The position numbers and the translations under genes are program-made. From the NCBI GenBank assembly GCA_036556825.1, contig DATBIR010000089.1, forward strand, positions 1 through 36,421: DNA of 36,421 bases, in the 5' to 3' direction. The notes below the pieces were generated by a model. It was given only the letters and a program-made list of their open reading frames with translations, did no database searches and was not told the DNA's origin. This document shows positions 1 to 8,049 of this stretch, in pieces. How positions within the stretch are numbered: the first letter of the stretch is position 1; each line of letters starts with the position of its first letter. The stretch comes from JAJKJG01 sp036556825 (GTDB lineage Bacteria > Pseudomonadota > Alphaproteobacteria > Rhizobiales > Beijerinckiaceae).

Positions 1-1
1 A

Positions 2-763
2 CGCGACGCCATGAACGGCGAAGGGCGCCTCACGATCAGGATCGCGGAAGAGGACGGAAGGCCGGGAGTCCGCGGTCATAGCGGCAGCCCCGGCCGGTTC
101 GTGGCGGTTTCGCTCACCGATACGGGCTCTGGCATCCCGCCGGACAAGCTGCCGCATATCTTCGAGCCGTTCTACACGACGAAGGAGGTCGGCAAGGGCA
201 CCGGCCTCGGCCTCTCCCAGGTCTACGGTTTCGCCCGGCAGTCGGGCGGCGACGTCGTGGTCGAGAGCGAGGTCGGCCGCGGCACCACCTTCACGCTTTA
301 CCTGCCGCGCTCCGACCGGATGGCGGTCGGCGCACCGTCGGACGCACGCGGGAGCCCGACACTGGCGAGCGGCCACGGCCGGCGCGTGCTCGTCGTCGAA
401 GACAATGCCGAGGTCGGCACCTTCTCGACCCAGCTCCTTCAGGACCTCGGCTATGAAACAACCTGGGCGGCCAACGCAGAAGAAGCGCTCAGCATCCTGT
501 CCGAGGCGGACGGCTTCGACGCGGTGTTCTCGGACGTGGTCATGCCCGGCATGAACGGGGTCGAGCTCGGGCGCGAGATCCGGCGCCTGTATCCAAGCCT
601 GCCCGTCGTGCTCACCTCCGGCTACAGCGAGGTGCTCGCGCAGGAGAGCCGCCACGGCTTCGAGCTGCTGCACAAGCCCTATGCCGCGGAGGATCTGTCG
701 CGCATGCTGCGCCGGGTCGTCCGAAAGAGCCTGGAGCGCGATTCGAGCCGGGTCTCGAGTTAA
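2..763 (+). CDS. Hybrid sensor histidine kinase, C-terminal part (ATPase and receiver domains)
   Basis: The frame is open to the left edge, so the gene starts outside the window; the first visible residues (RDAM) fit the end of the N box of a histidine kinase ATPase domain. The G1 box (DTGSGI), F box (FEPFYTTK) and G2 box (GTGLGL) follow, so the ATP-binding domain is intact. After a short linker comes a receiver domain starting RRVLVVEDN, with the phospho-acceptor Asp in FSDVVMPG and the conserved Lys in HKPY. No DNA-binding output follows. The order kinase then C-terminal receiver is typical of hybrid kinases that pass phosphate to a separate protein. The sensor part is not visible, so the signal is unknown. 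It converges on the GGDEF-EAL gene with only 13 bases between the stops. Confidence 0.93.
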   Translation, partial: RDAMNGEGRLTIRIAEEDGRPGVRGHSGSPGRFVAVSLTDTGSGIPPDKLPHIFEPFYTTKEVGKGTGLGLSQVYGFARQSGGDVVVESEVGRGTTFTLYLPRSDRMAVGAPSDARGSPTLASGHGRRVLVVEDNAEVGTFSTQLLQDLGYETTWAANAEEALSILSEADGFDAVFSDVVMPGMNGVELGREIRRLYPSLPVVLTSGYSEVLAQESRHGFELLHKPYAAEDLSRMLRRVVRKSLERDSSRVSS

Positions 764-776
764 GCCTCGTCCCGCG

Positions 777-2885
777 TCAGCGCGTCACGCGGCTGCCGAT
801 CTCGCGGATCATGTCGGCCACGTCGCTCGCGGGGCGCGGGCGGCTGAAATAGAAGCCCTGCACCTCGGCGCATCCCTCCGAGCGCAGATAATCGAGCTGC
901 GTCGCCGTTTCGACGCCCTCGGCGTTGCAGGCGATGCCCAGACTCTTGGCGAGGTTGAGGACGGCGCGCACGATCGATTCCGAGTTCGCGCTCTCGCCCA
1001 CGTCCTTGATGAAGGTGCGGTCGATCTTGATCTTGTCGAAGGGGAAGCTGCGCAGATAGCTCAAGGACGAGTAGCCGGTGCCGAAGTCGTCCATGGCGAT
1101 GCGCACGCCGAGCTCCTTGAGCTGGTGCAGCGTCGACAGCGTCATCTCGCCTTCCTGAAGAAGGACCGACTCGGTGATCTCGAGCTCGAGCCGATGCGGC
1201 GCCAGGCCGGCGCTGCGCAAGGCGTTGGTGACGGTCGCCAGAAGATGGCGGCTCTTGAACTGGGCCGAGGAGAGGTTCACGGCGACGACGAGGGGCTCCG
1301 GCCACGTCGCCGCCTCGGCGCAGGCCTGCTGGAGCACCCATTCGCCGATCGGAACGATCAGGCCCGTCTCCTCGGCGAAGGGAATGAACTCCATCGGCGA
1401 GACCATGCCGCGGCGCGGGTGACGCCAGCGCAACAGCGCCTCGAAGCCGCACAGACCACCCGGCTTGAGGTTGACGAGCGGCTGGTAGAAGAGCTCGAGC
1501 TGGTTTTTGGAGACGGCGGCGCGAAGGTCGTTCTCGAAGGTGCGACGCGCGTGAACGCGGGCATCCATCTCGCCCTCGTAGAAGCAGTAGATGCCGCGCC
1601 CGTCGGATTTGGCACGGTAAAGCGCCATATCGGCGTTCTTCAGGAGCAGGTCCGGATCGCACATGTCCGGCGAGGTGACGGCGATCCCGACGCTGGCTCC
1701 GATGGCGACCTGATGATTGTTGACCGCATATTGCTCGCTCAGAAGCTCGATGAGCCGCTGCGCCAGCATGCTCGCGTCGTCGGGCTGGCGAATGTCGGCC
1801 TGGACGATCGCGAACTCGTCGCCGCCGAGGCGGGCGACCGTGTCGACCTCGCGCAAAACTGACTTGATGCGCTCGGCGACCTGCTGGAGAAGGGCGTCGC
1901 CGACCGCGTGGCCAAGCGTATCGTTGACATCCTTGAAATGGTCGAGGTCGACGAACAGCACGGCAATGATCTCGCCGTTGCGGCGCACGCGCGCCAGCGC
2001 CTGCTCCATGCGGTCGCGGAACAGCAGCCGATTGGGCAGGCCGGTCAGCGCATCGTGGTGCGCCATGTGATGAATCTGTGCCTCGGCCCGCTTCTGCTCG
2101 GTGACGTCCTGGTAAGTGGCGATCGAGCCGCCGCCCGGCATGGGGCGGTGCGTCACCGCGATGATGCGGCCATCACGCAGCTGCTCGTGGAGCACCGCCT
2201 GCTCCCTGAGCGCAGCATGGGTCGGGCGGTCGGTGATGGCACGCTGCGCGTCCTCCGGCCGGTAATTGCCGATCAGGACGCTGTATTCCATGATTTGCCG
2301 CAGCTTGATGCCCGGCTTCACGACGGCGGCCGAGAATCCATACAGATCGAGGTAGCGGCTGTTGCAGACGATCAGCGTCTGGTCGGCGCCGAACATGCAG
2401 AGCCCGTGGCTCATGTTGTTCAAGGCGGTGTCGAAATGAAGGTTCTTGGCCTTCAGCTCCTCCTCGCGCTGCTTGAGCTCGGTGATGTCCATGTGGATGC
2501 CGACGATGCCGCCGTTGCTCATCCGGCGGTCGCTGATGCGCAGCCAGCGGCCGGTATCGAGCTGGACGTCGTGGCTCTTCTCCTGGTTGTTCACGAGCGC
2601 GACGCGCCATTGCAAGTATTCGTCGGCGGAACGCGGCGCAGGCAGCACGTGGCCAAGCGAGAGCTGGGCCTGAATCAGGTCGCGAAAGCTGAGGCCGGGC
2701 GCGATCCGGTCTGCCAGACGGGGATAAAAAGCCTTGAATTTCTGGTTGGTTAGGACGAGGCGGTCGTCGCCGTCGAAAAGCACGAAGCCGTTGGCGATGC
2801 CATCCAGGGCCTCGACGACTTGGCGATCGCCTTCGTGAGGAGAGGCCGACGGCACAATAGGGGCAGTCGGAGAATTCGAAGCCAT
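777..2885 (-). CDS. PAS-PAS-GGDEF-EAL bifunctional-type c-di-GMP protein
   Basis: Cytosolic protein of about 702 residues predicted to make and/or break cyclic di-GMP. Two PAS domains (about residues 20-135 and 150-265, the first ending HMDITE and the second TYQDVTE) precede a GGDEF domain (about 270-430) and an EAL domain (about 445-690). The cyclase motif RLGGDEF is intact and an RxxD inhibitory site (REVD) lies five residues before it. The phosphodiesterase motifs EALLRW, NLSSAQF, EITESV, DDFGTGYSS and AEGVET are all present, so both activities are possible. No membrane segment is seen. The start at 2885 puts MASNS just before the first PAS; an upstream in-frame ATG at 2981 would add 32 residues of unremarkable sequence, and neither has a clear Shine-Dalgarno. 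Still longer readings run into the repeat and the MBOAT gene and are not credible. The MBOAT gene lies upstream, so a link to polymer secretion is possible. Confidence 0.93.
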   Translation of the reverse strand: MASNSPTAPIVPSASPHEGDRQVVEALDGIANGFVLFDGDDRLVLTNQKFKAFYPRLADRIAPGLSFRDLIQAQLSLGHVLPAPRSADEYLQWRVALVNNQEKSHDVQLDTGRWLRISDRRMSNGGIVGIHMDITELKQREEELKAKNLHFDTALNNMSHGLCMFGADQTLIVCNSRYLDLYGFSAAVVKPGIKLRQIMEYSVLIGNYRPEDAQRAITDRPTHAALREQAVLHEQLRDGRIIAVTHRPMPGGGSIATYQDVTEQKRAEAQIHHMAHHDALTGLPNRLLFRDRMEQALARVRRNGEIIAVLFVDLDHFKDVNDTLGHAVGDALLQQVAERIKSVLREVDTVARLGGDEFAIVQADIRQPDDASMLAQRLIELLSEQYAVNNHQVAIGASVGIAVTSPDMCDPDLLLKNADMALYRAKSDGRGIYCFYEGEMDARVHARRTFENDLRAAVSKNQLELFYQPLVNLKPGGLCGFEALLRWRHPRRGMVSPMEFIPFAEETGLIVPIGEWVLQQACAEAATWPEPLVVAVNLSSAQFKSRHLLATVTNALRSAGLAPHRLELEITESVLLQEGEMTLSTLHQLKELGVRIAMDDFGTGYSSLSYLRSFPFDKIKIDRTFIKDVGESANSESIVRAVLNLAKSLGIACNAEGVETATQLDYLRSEGCAEVQGFYFSRPRPASDVADMIREIGSRVTR

Positions 2886-3027
2886 GTCGTCAATCCACGA
2901 GGCGCAGCGTGACGATAACGCTGAATAGTTGCTCAGAACTAAAAGGTCCGAATCTGGCGGCGACTTCGTCGACCAGGGCATATTGCGGACCTGATCCGGG
3001 ATGATGCGACGATCGTGACGATGTCCG
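2886..3027. promoter_or_regulatory. Upstream region of the c-di-GMP gene
   Basis: About 140 bases between the c-di-GMP gene and the palindromic repeat. It is less GC-rich than its surroundings, as expected for a promoter and 5' leader of the leftward gene. No confident -35/-10 pair or operator could be assigned by eye. Confidence 0.3.
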
Positions 3028-3155
3028 CTAGAGCAAGATCGCTTCAGATCGAATCGATCCTGCTCTCCTTCTCTTTGTGCCGCATGATCCCGGATCGAGT
3101 CCGGGACAGGCCTTATTCGGCCAAGTAGTGGCCACTTCGCCGGATCATGCTCTAG
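3028..3155. repeat. Intergenic palindromic repeat, family A, copy 1
   Basis: A 128-base element bounded by near-perfect terminal inverted repeats: CTAGAGCAAGATC on the left and GATCATGCTCTAG on the right (12 of 13 pair). Inside is a hairpin with arms CCCGGA and TCCGGG. Read on the minus strand it begins TAGAGCATGATCCGG, a start seen widely between genes in Hyphomicrobiales genomes. Its right end overlaps the end of the MBOAT gene: the minus-strand stop TAG at 3154-3152 is the first triplet of the element. It carries no gene. Confidence 0.85.
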
Positions 3156-4672
3156 AAGTCGTACAAGCGCGCCGCCGCGCCGCCCATGGCGCTGATCGCC
3201 AGCACGAACAGGACGGCGGTCACGGCCGCCCATGCCCGCGATGGCCGCCAGACGGGCCAGGCCCGGGCCTGCACCGGATCCGCCTCCGGCGTCGGATCGG
3301 AGGTGTGCCAATATCTGTATCCGCGCATCAGCTGCTGCGTGTTCGGAGCGAGCAGCACGATCGCGCCCAATACGGCGACCAGGGCGCCGGCTTCGCGCAC
3401 GGCGGCAGGACCGAGCGGAGCAGGCGCAGGACCGACGCCGCCGATCCCGGCGAGCGCCGCCAGGATGGTGCCGGCGGCCGCCAGGCTGTCGGACCGAAAC
3501 AGGACCATTCCGGCGATGACGACGGCCATCGTCAGGCCCCAGGCGAGCGGCTTCGGCAGGGCGGGAAGGCTCCACTCGCGCCAGCCGTGATTGACGGCGA
3601 GGGCCACGCCGTGAAGCAGCCCGAACGCCACGAAGGTCCAGCCCGCCCCATGCCACAGGCCGGCCAGCGCGAATGTGTAGATGGCCGGCGCCGCGGTCGC
3701 ATTGAGGAATCGCAGCATGCGGCGGTCGTCGTGGATGACGACGTTGCGCACCCGCCAGCTCGCCATCGGGGTGAACACATAGATGCTGAAGAAGCGCGTC
3801 ATGGTCATGTGCCAGCGGCGCCAGAAATCCATGATGCCGAGCGCCTTGAACGGCGAGTCGAAATTAAGCGGAAGGCGCAGGCCGAACATGCAGCCGATCC
3901 CGAGCGCCATGTCGCAATAGCCGGAAAAGTCGAAATAGAGCTGCAGGGTGTAGGCGAGCGCGCCGATCCAGGCGCTCAGCGGATCGACCGCCGCGCCCGA
4001 CGCCACGCCGTTGAACACGGCGTCGGCGTGGGGTGCGATCGCGTCGGCGAGAACCAGCTTCTTGAACAAACCGATCGCGAACACGGTCAGGCCCATGACG
4101 ATCGGCCCCAGATCGAGCGGCTTCCTGCCGACATGATCGTATTGCGGCGCCAGGTCCTTGTGCACGACGATCGGCCCGGCGGCGGCATACGGGAAGAAAG
4201 CGGCGAACAGGGTATGGCGGTCGATGCCGAAGGGCCGCACCCGGCCGTTATAGACGTCCACCAGGTAGCCGATCTGGATCAGGGTGTAGAACGAGATGCC
4301 GAGCGGCATCAGCAATTGCAGATGGCCCACGGACGTGCCGAACAGCGCATTGGCGCCGTCGACGAAGAAGTTCATGTATCGGCACCAGGCGAGCAGTGCG
4401 AGATTGGCGGCAATGCCACCGGCAAGCAGGCGACGCGCGACGGCGCGGCGGTTGGCGTAACTCCTGAGCGCCTGCGCGAAGCCGTAATTGCCGAGGATCG
4501 AGACCGCCAGCAGGACGAGGCTCGCCGAGCCTGCGGCGGCATGGAAGGAAAGGGAGGCGGCGATCAACCACAGCAACCCGGCCTCGCCGCCCCACCGGCG
4601 TGCCACGATCATGAAGCCGATCAGGCAGAACGGCAGGAACGCGAATACGAATCCCAACGAATGGAACGTCAT
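3152..4672 (-). CDS. MBOAT-family membrane-bound O-acyltransferase (AlgI-like)
   Basis: Polytopic inner-membrane protein of 506 residues. Hydrophobic segments run through the whole length, starting with an N-terminal helix after MTFHSLG. The family signature is clear: SFYTLIQIGYLVDVY, then FFPYAAAGPIV, and the catalytic His at about residue 341 in GLWHGAGW. AlgI/DltB-type MBOAT proteins move acyl groups, usually acetyl, across the membrane onto an extracellular polysaccharide. The start at 4672 leaves 19 bases after the upstream gene, which encodes a membrane-anchored SGNH-like protein, the usual partner for such acylation. Longer readings in this frame overlap that gene and are rejected. The stop codon is supplied by a palindromic repeat. 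The polymer substrate is unknown. Confidence 0.92.
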   Translation of the reverse strand: MTFHSLGFVFAFLPFCLIGFMIVARRWGGEAGLLWLIAASLSFHAAAGSASLVLLAVSILGNYGFAQALRSYANRRAVARRLLAGGIAANLALLAWCRYMNFFVDGANALFGTSVGHLQLLMPLGISFYTLIQIGYLVDVYNGRVRPFGIDRHTLFAAFFPYAAAGPIVVHKDLAPQYDHVGRKPLDLGPIVMGLTVFAIGLFKKLVLADAIAPHADAVFNGVASGAAVDPLSAWIGALAYTLQLYFDFSGYCDMALGIGCMFGLRLPLNFDSPFKALGIMDFWRRWHMTMTRFFSIYVFTPMASWRVRNVVIHDDRRMLRFLNATAAPAIYTFALAGLWHGAGWTFVAFGLLHGVALAVNHGWREWSLPALPKPLAWGLTMAVVIAGMVLFRSDSLAAAGTILAALAGIGGVGPAPAPLGPAAVREAGALVAVLGAIVLLAPNTQQLMRGYRYWHTSDPTPEADPVQARAWPVWRPSRAWAAVTAVLFVLAISAMGGAAARLYDF

Positions 4673-4691
4673 GCCGGTTGCCCGCTGGCGC

Positions 4692-5894
4692 TCACAGGCT
4701 GCCGCGCAGGCCGAGAGCCGACTGCCCCCGCGCCGGCACCTCCGCCGTAAGGTCGCCAATGATGCGCCTGAGGCAGTCGGCCTTGGCATGCTCGCGATCG
4801 CTGAACATCGATGCGGTGCAGCCGACGTCATGGGCATCGAAGCTGCCGACGACCTCGAGGCCATGCTTGCCGGCGAGCTTGTCTGCGGTCGCAGCGACGC
4901 GTGCCAGGCCCTCACCATAAGGCGTGCCCGCGAGCTGCTCGTAGAAGGCCGGATGCAAGGGAGCATGGGCAAGCACGACGCGCACCCGCTGCGCGCGCAG
5001 GAAACCGATGAGCCGGTCCAGCGCCTCGACGGCGCGGTTGTCGATCGGCAAAGCGTCGTTCTTGCGCTGCGCGACCGCTTGCGTCGCGTCGGCCATGGCG
5101 AATTCACGCCCGAACATCGCCTGATGCTGGCGCGACCGTTGAATGGAGCCGTCGGGCAGCAGAAGGTCCATCGCGTCGAGCGTCGTTTCCCGTGTCGGCC
5201 CGGGCACGGCGTCGGCCGTCAGCCAGCGTCCGAAGCGGGCGCGGAACAGCCTGAACGAGAGCAGCTCGCGCAGGTAGGCCGCGCTGAAGGTCTCGGTCCA
5301 GCGGACGGGCTCCGCTCCGATCCGGTTCGCCATGGCGCGATATTCAGGCAGGAAGAACTGCCACCACCAGTCCGGGCGCGATGCGGCCGGCGAGAAGGTG
5401 CGATCGCGGATGGCGATGATCATGGTGCGCGGCAAACGTTCGTGGCGGACGAGGAGCTCGGTCACGGCGAGGATATCGTCCGCGTAATCGCGATGAACAT
5501 GCGCATTGTAGAAGCGCACATGCGGCATGAGCCCGGCGTGGGCCTCCTGCCACTGATCGCCGCCGAGCACGACGACCTCGGGGCTGACCTGCATGCGGGC
5601 AATGTGCTCGCGGCGCAGCGCGCGCATGTCGAAATTCAGGTCGAACACGGCGAAGTTGCTGCCGCGTTCGAAGGCGGCGGCGACGTCCGCCTTGTAGCCC
5701 GGCGAATAGAGGTAAGGGTTGAGGACGTAGTTCGCTGCAGCAAGCGCGGTCAGCAGGGTGACGACAACGGCGGACACGGCGAGCAGGTATTGCACGTGAC
5801 CGAGATGCTCGCGCCGGGCGCGCAAGGCCGATCGACCCATGCTTCGCCGAGGCCCATCCGGTGCCAAGATTGCGCCAGCATCCATCCGGGTCAT
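4692..5894 (-). CDS. Membrane-anchored SGNH-like protein, partner of the MBOAT acyltransferase
   Basis: A 400-residue protein with one N-terminal transmembrane segment (about residues 34-54), the rest predicted periplasmic. It lies directly upstream of the MBOAT gene (19-base gap, same strand), the layout of polysaccharide O-acetylation pairs. I infer an SGNH-hydrolase-like fold: a strand-turn VVVLGGDQW at about 107-115 sits where such proteins have the nucleophile turn (GxS), and SDREH near the C-terminus (D366, H369) looks like the DxxH block. The nucleophile Ser seems replaced (GGD at 111-113), so catalysis is doubtful unless another Ser serves. The DxHW block of AlgJ/AlgX was not found. 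The start ATG at 5894 overlaps the stop of a 20-codon upstream reading frame (ATGA); a second ATG lies at codon 4. Fold assignment is moderate; the gene itself is secure. Confidence 0.75.
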   Translation of the reverse strand: MTRMDAGAILAPDGPRRSMGRSALRARREHLGHVQYLLAVSAVVVTLLTALAAANYVLNPYLYSPGYKADVAAAFERGSNFAVFDLNFDMRALRREHIARMQVSPEVVVLGGDQWQEAHAGLMPHVRFYNAHVHRDYADDILAVTELLVRHERLPRTMIIAIRDRTFSPAASRPDWWWQFFLPEYRAMANRIGAEPVRWTETFSAAYLRELLSFRLFRARFGRWLTADAVPGPTRETTLDAMDLLLPDGSIQRSRQHQAMFGREFAMADATQAVAQRKNDALPIDNRAVEALDRLIGFLRAQRVRVVLAHAPLHPAFYEQLAGTPYGEGLARVAATADKLAGKHGLEVVGSFDAHDVGCTASMFSDREHAKADCLRRIIGDLTAEVPARGQSALGLRGSL

Positions 5895-5953
5895 CGACTC
5901 AACACCTTCCGTACGTTCTGTACCGGTCCGAAGATCGACTTCGGCGCACCCAT
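5891..5953 (-). CDS. Possible 20-residue leader peptide upstream of the SGNH-like gene
   Basis: A short frame (MGAPKSIF...KVLSR) ends in a TGA that overlaps the ATG of the next gene as ATGA, a junction typical of translational coupling. It has no clear Shine-Dalgarno, and the frame is open further upstream without a better start. It may only be an untranslated leader. It lies inside a strongly self-complementary stretch (see the inverted repeat at 5912-5971). Confidence 0.25.
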   Translation of the reverse strand: MGAPKSIFGPVQNVRKVLSR

Positions 5954-5971
5954 GTAAGCGTACAGTCCGTA
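5912..5971. promoter_or_regulatory. Nested inverted repeat in the leader of the SGNH-like/MBOAT pair
   Basis: Outer arms TACGTTCTGTAC (5912-5923) and GTACAGTCCGTA (5960-5971) pair at 10 of 12 positions. Inside them lies a perfect hairpin CCGAAG-ATCGA-CTTCGG (5928-5944). The stretch is less GC-rich than the flanks and ends 18 bases upstream of the SGNH-like start. It could be an operator pair or a structured RNA leader; the sequence does not decide. Confidence 0.4.
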
Positions 5972-6105
5972 AAACGTGGTTAACGCTGCCCGTGTCGGCG
6001 CGCCCGGCGCTCTGTGCGCTCGCAACGCGGCATGCTCGCCGGCGCTTCGCGAGGCGCCACTCTGCGTGCCTCGCGGTCGCCAGGCGTTGCCCCGGTCGCG
6101 GCTCC

Positions 6106-6111
6106 TTGACA
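6106..6111 (+). promoter_or_regulatory. Possible -35 element before the TRAP operon
   Basis: A consensus TTGACA lies 35 bases before the first TRAP gene, in the loop region of a small hairpin (CTCCTT-GAC-AAGGAG, 6102-6116). No good -10 element is seen 16-18 bases downstream, so this is weak. If used, the transcript would have almost no leader. Confidence 0.25.
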
Positions 6112-6145
6112 AGGAGACCGCCCGGCCGTCTCGTTTCCGCTTCAG

Positions 6146-6700
6146 ATGTTGGCCAGTATGCTGCGCGCCACGCTCGACGGCCTCTATCGGCTCGCCGGCC
6201 ATCTTGCGGGCCTGTTCCTGGTTGCGATCTTCGTCCTGATGATGGGCCTCTCGATCGGGCGCCAGGTCGGGTTCAACATCCCGGCCGGCGACGATATCGC
6301 CTCCTGGTGCATGGCAGCCATGGCGTTCCTGGCGCTCGCACACACGTTCCGGTCGGGCGAAATCATCCGCGTCGGCCTCGTCCTCGAGAGGCTGCGTGGC
6401 CGGGCGCGGCATCTCGCCGAAACCACGTGCCTTCTGATCGGTTCGGCTTTCGTCGGCTTCTTCGCCTGGCACGCCGTGCGCCTCACCTACGATTCCTGGC
6501 GCTTCAACGACATGGCCCAGGGCGTGCTCGCCATTCCCCTCTGGATCCCGCAGCTCGGCTATGCGGGCGGCCTCGTGATCCTGTTCATCGCCTTCATCGA
6601 CGAGCTCGTGCACGTCCTGCGCGGACACTCGCCGCGTTACGAAAAGCCCCCTGAGAGCGCCGCCGAAGCGGTCGAGCGCGCCGTGCATTCGGGAATCTGA
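6146..6700 (+). CDS. TRAP transporter small membrane subunit (DctQ family)
   Basis: A 184-residue integral membrane protein with four hydrophobic helices, the size and shape of DctQ subunits. The segment SIGRQVGFNIPAGDDIASW at the end of helix 1 and start of helix 2 is typical of the family. TRAP transporters use an ion gradient to import acidic solutes delivered by a periplasmic binding protein; the Q subunit supports the large M subunit. The start at 6146 is taken as the first in-frame ATG; ATG at 6158 (MLRATLDG) is equally possible because neither has a clear ribosome site. The M gene starts two bases after its stop, and the P gene follows, so this is a complete three-gene transporter in the order Q-M-P. 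It diverges from the SGNH-like gene. Confidence 0.93.
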   Translation: MLASMLRATLDGLYRLAGHLAGLFLVAIFVLMMGLSIGRQVGFNIPAGDDIASWCMAAMAFLALAHTFRSGEIIRVGLVLERLRGRARHLAETTCLLIGSAFVGFFAWHAVRLTYDSWRFNDMAQGVLAIPLWIPQLGYAGGLVILFIAFIDELVHVLRGHSPRYEKPPESAAEAVERAVHSGI

Positions 6701-6702
6701 GC

Positions 6703-8019
6703 GTGTTCGGCACGCCGCAACTGATCGAGATCGCGGCGCTGCTGCTCGGTCTGCTGACCCTGCTTCTCGCCGGCGGCGTGTGGATCGCCATCGCGCTGAT
6801 GGCCTGCGGCTTCGCCGCGATGCTGTTCGTCACCGACGTGCCGATCGGCCAGGTGCTCGCGACGACGGTGTGGGGCAACAGCGCGTCGTGGACCCTCGCG
6901 GCCCTGCCGCTGTTCATCTGGATGGGCGAGATCCTGTTCCGGACGCGTCTGTCCGAGGAAATGTTCCGCGGGCTTTCGCCCTGGCTGGGCTGGCTCCCGG
7001 GCCGCCTGATGCACGTCAACGTGCTCGGTTGCGGCATCTTCGGCTCGGTGTCCGGCTCGTCGGCCGCCACCTGCGCGACGATCGCCAAGATCGCCCTGCC
7101 GGAGCTTAAGAAACGCGGCTACGACGAGATGGTGAGCCTCGGCTCGCTGGCAGGCGCCGGCACGCTCGGCATCCTAATCCCGCCCTCGATCATGATGGTG
7201 GTCTATGCGGTCGCCGCCAACGTGTCGATCATCCAGGTCTTCCTGGCGGGATTTCTGCCGAGCCTGATCGTGATGGCGCTCTATTCCGGCTACATCGCCG
7301 TCTGGGCGCTCCTCAATCCAGACAAGCAGCCGCCGCCCGACCCTCCCATGAGTCTCAGGCGAAAGCTCAGGGAATCGGCGAATCTGATCCCGTGCCTGTT
7401 GCTGATCCTGCTGGTCTTCGCGTCCCTCCTGCTCGGGTGGGCCACGGCAACGGAATGCGCCGCCTGGGGCGTGCTCGGCGCGCTGGCGATCGCGTGGTGG
7501 TCCGGCGCACTGAGCTGGGAGTCGTTCTGGGCGAGCGTGATGGGCTCGACGCGCCTGACGGCGATGATCATGCTGATCCTCGCCGGCGCGTCGTTCATGT
7601 CGACCTCGATGGCCTATACCGGTCTTCCGGCGGCGCTCGCCCAGTGGGTCGACGGCCTCAACCTCAGCCCCTACGCCCTGATCGCCGCCCTGACGGCCAT
7701 GTACATCGTGCTCGGCACGGCACTCGACGGCATCTCGATGATCGTGCTGACGACGGTGGTCGTGCTGCCGATGATCAAGCAGGCCGGCTTCGACCTGATC
7801 TGGTTCGGCATATTCCTGGTCCTGATCGTCGAGATCGCCGAGGTGTCGCCGCCGGTCGGGTTCAACCTTTTCGTGCTGCAGACGATGAGCGGCAAGGATT
7901 CCCTGACCGTGGCGCGCGCCTCCCTGCCCTTCTTCCTCCTGCTTGTCATCACCGTCGGGATCATTACAGTTTTCCCCCAGATCGTGACGGTTTTGCCGAA
8001 ATTGGCGTTTCCCGACTGA
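6703..8019 (+). CDS. TRAP transporter large permease (DctM family)
   Basis: A 438-residue permease with about twelve hydrophobic segments. It carries family signatures such as GCGIFGSVSGSSAATCATIAK and LGILIPPSIMMVVY near the first half-repeat and GTALDGISMIVLTTVVVLP and AEVSPPVGFNLFVLQ in the second half. This subunit holds the transport pathway. It starts with GTG two bases after the small subunit, so the two are translationally coupled. No frameshift or truncation is seen. The solute cannot be read from the permease; the family mostly imports organic acids. Confidence 0.96.
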   Translation: MFGTPQLIEIAALLLGLLTLLLAGGVWIAIALMACGFAAMLFVTDVPIGQVLATTVWGNSASWTLAALPLFIWMGEILFRTRLSEEMFRGLSPWLGWLPGRLMHVNVLGCGIFGSVSGSSAATCATIAKIALPELKKRGYDEMVSLGSLAGAGTLGILIPPSIMMVVYAVAANVSIIQVFLAGFLPSLIVMALYSGYIAVWALLNPDKQPPPDPPMSLRRKLRESANLIPCLLLILLVFASLLLGWATATECAAWGVLGALAIAWWSGALSWESFWASVMGSTRLTAMIMLILAGASFMSTSMAYTGLPAALAQWVDGLNLSPYALIAALTAMYIVLGTALDGISMIVLTTVVVLPMIKQAGFDLIWFGIFLVLIVEIAEVSPPVGFNLFVLQTMSGKDSLTVARASLPFFLLLVITVGIITVFPQIVTVLPKLAFPD

Positions 8020-8049
8020 CGGCTCGGCAGCGGGTGGGAGGGCCAGACC

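Noticed and set aside
2886..3656. Long N-terminal extension of the GGDEF-EAL gene
   Set aside because: The frame stays open by GC bias but runs through a palindromic repeat and antisense to the MBOAT gene; the PAS domain starts only after 2885.
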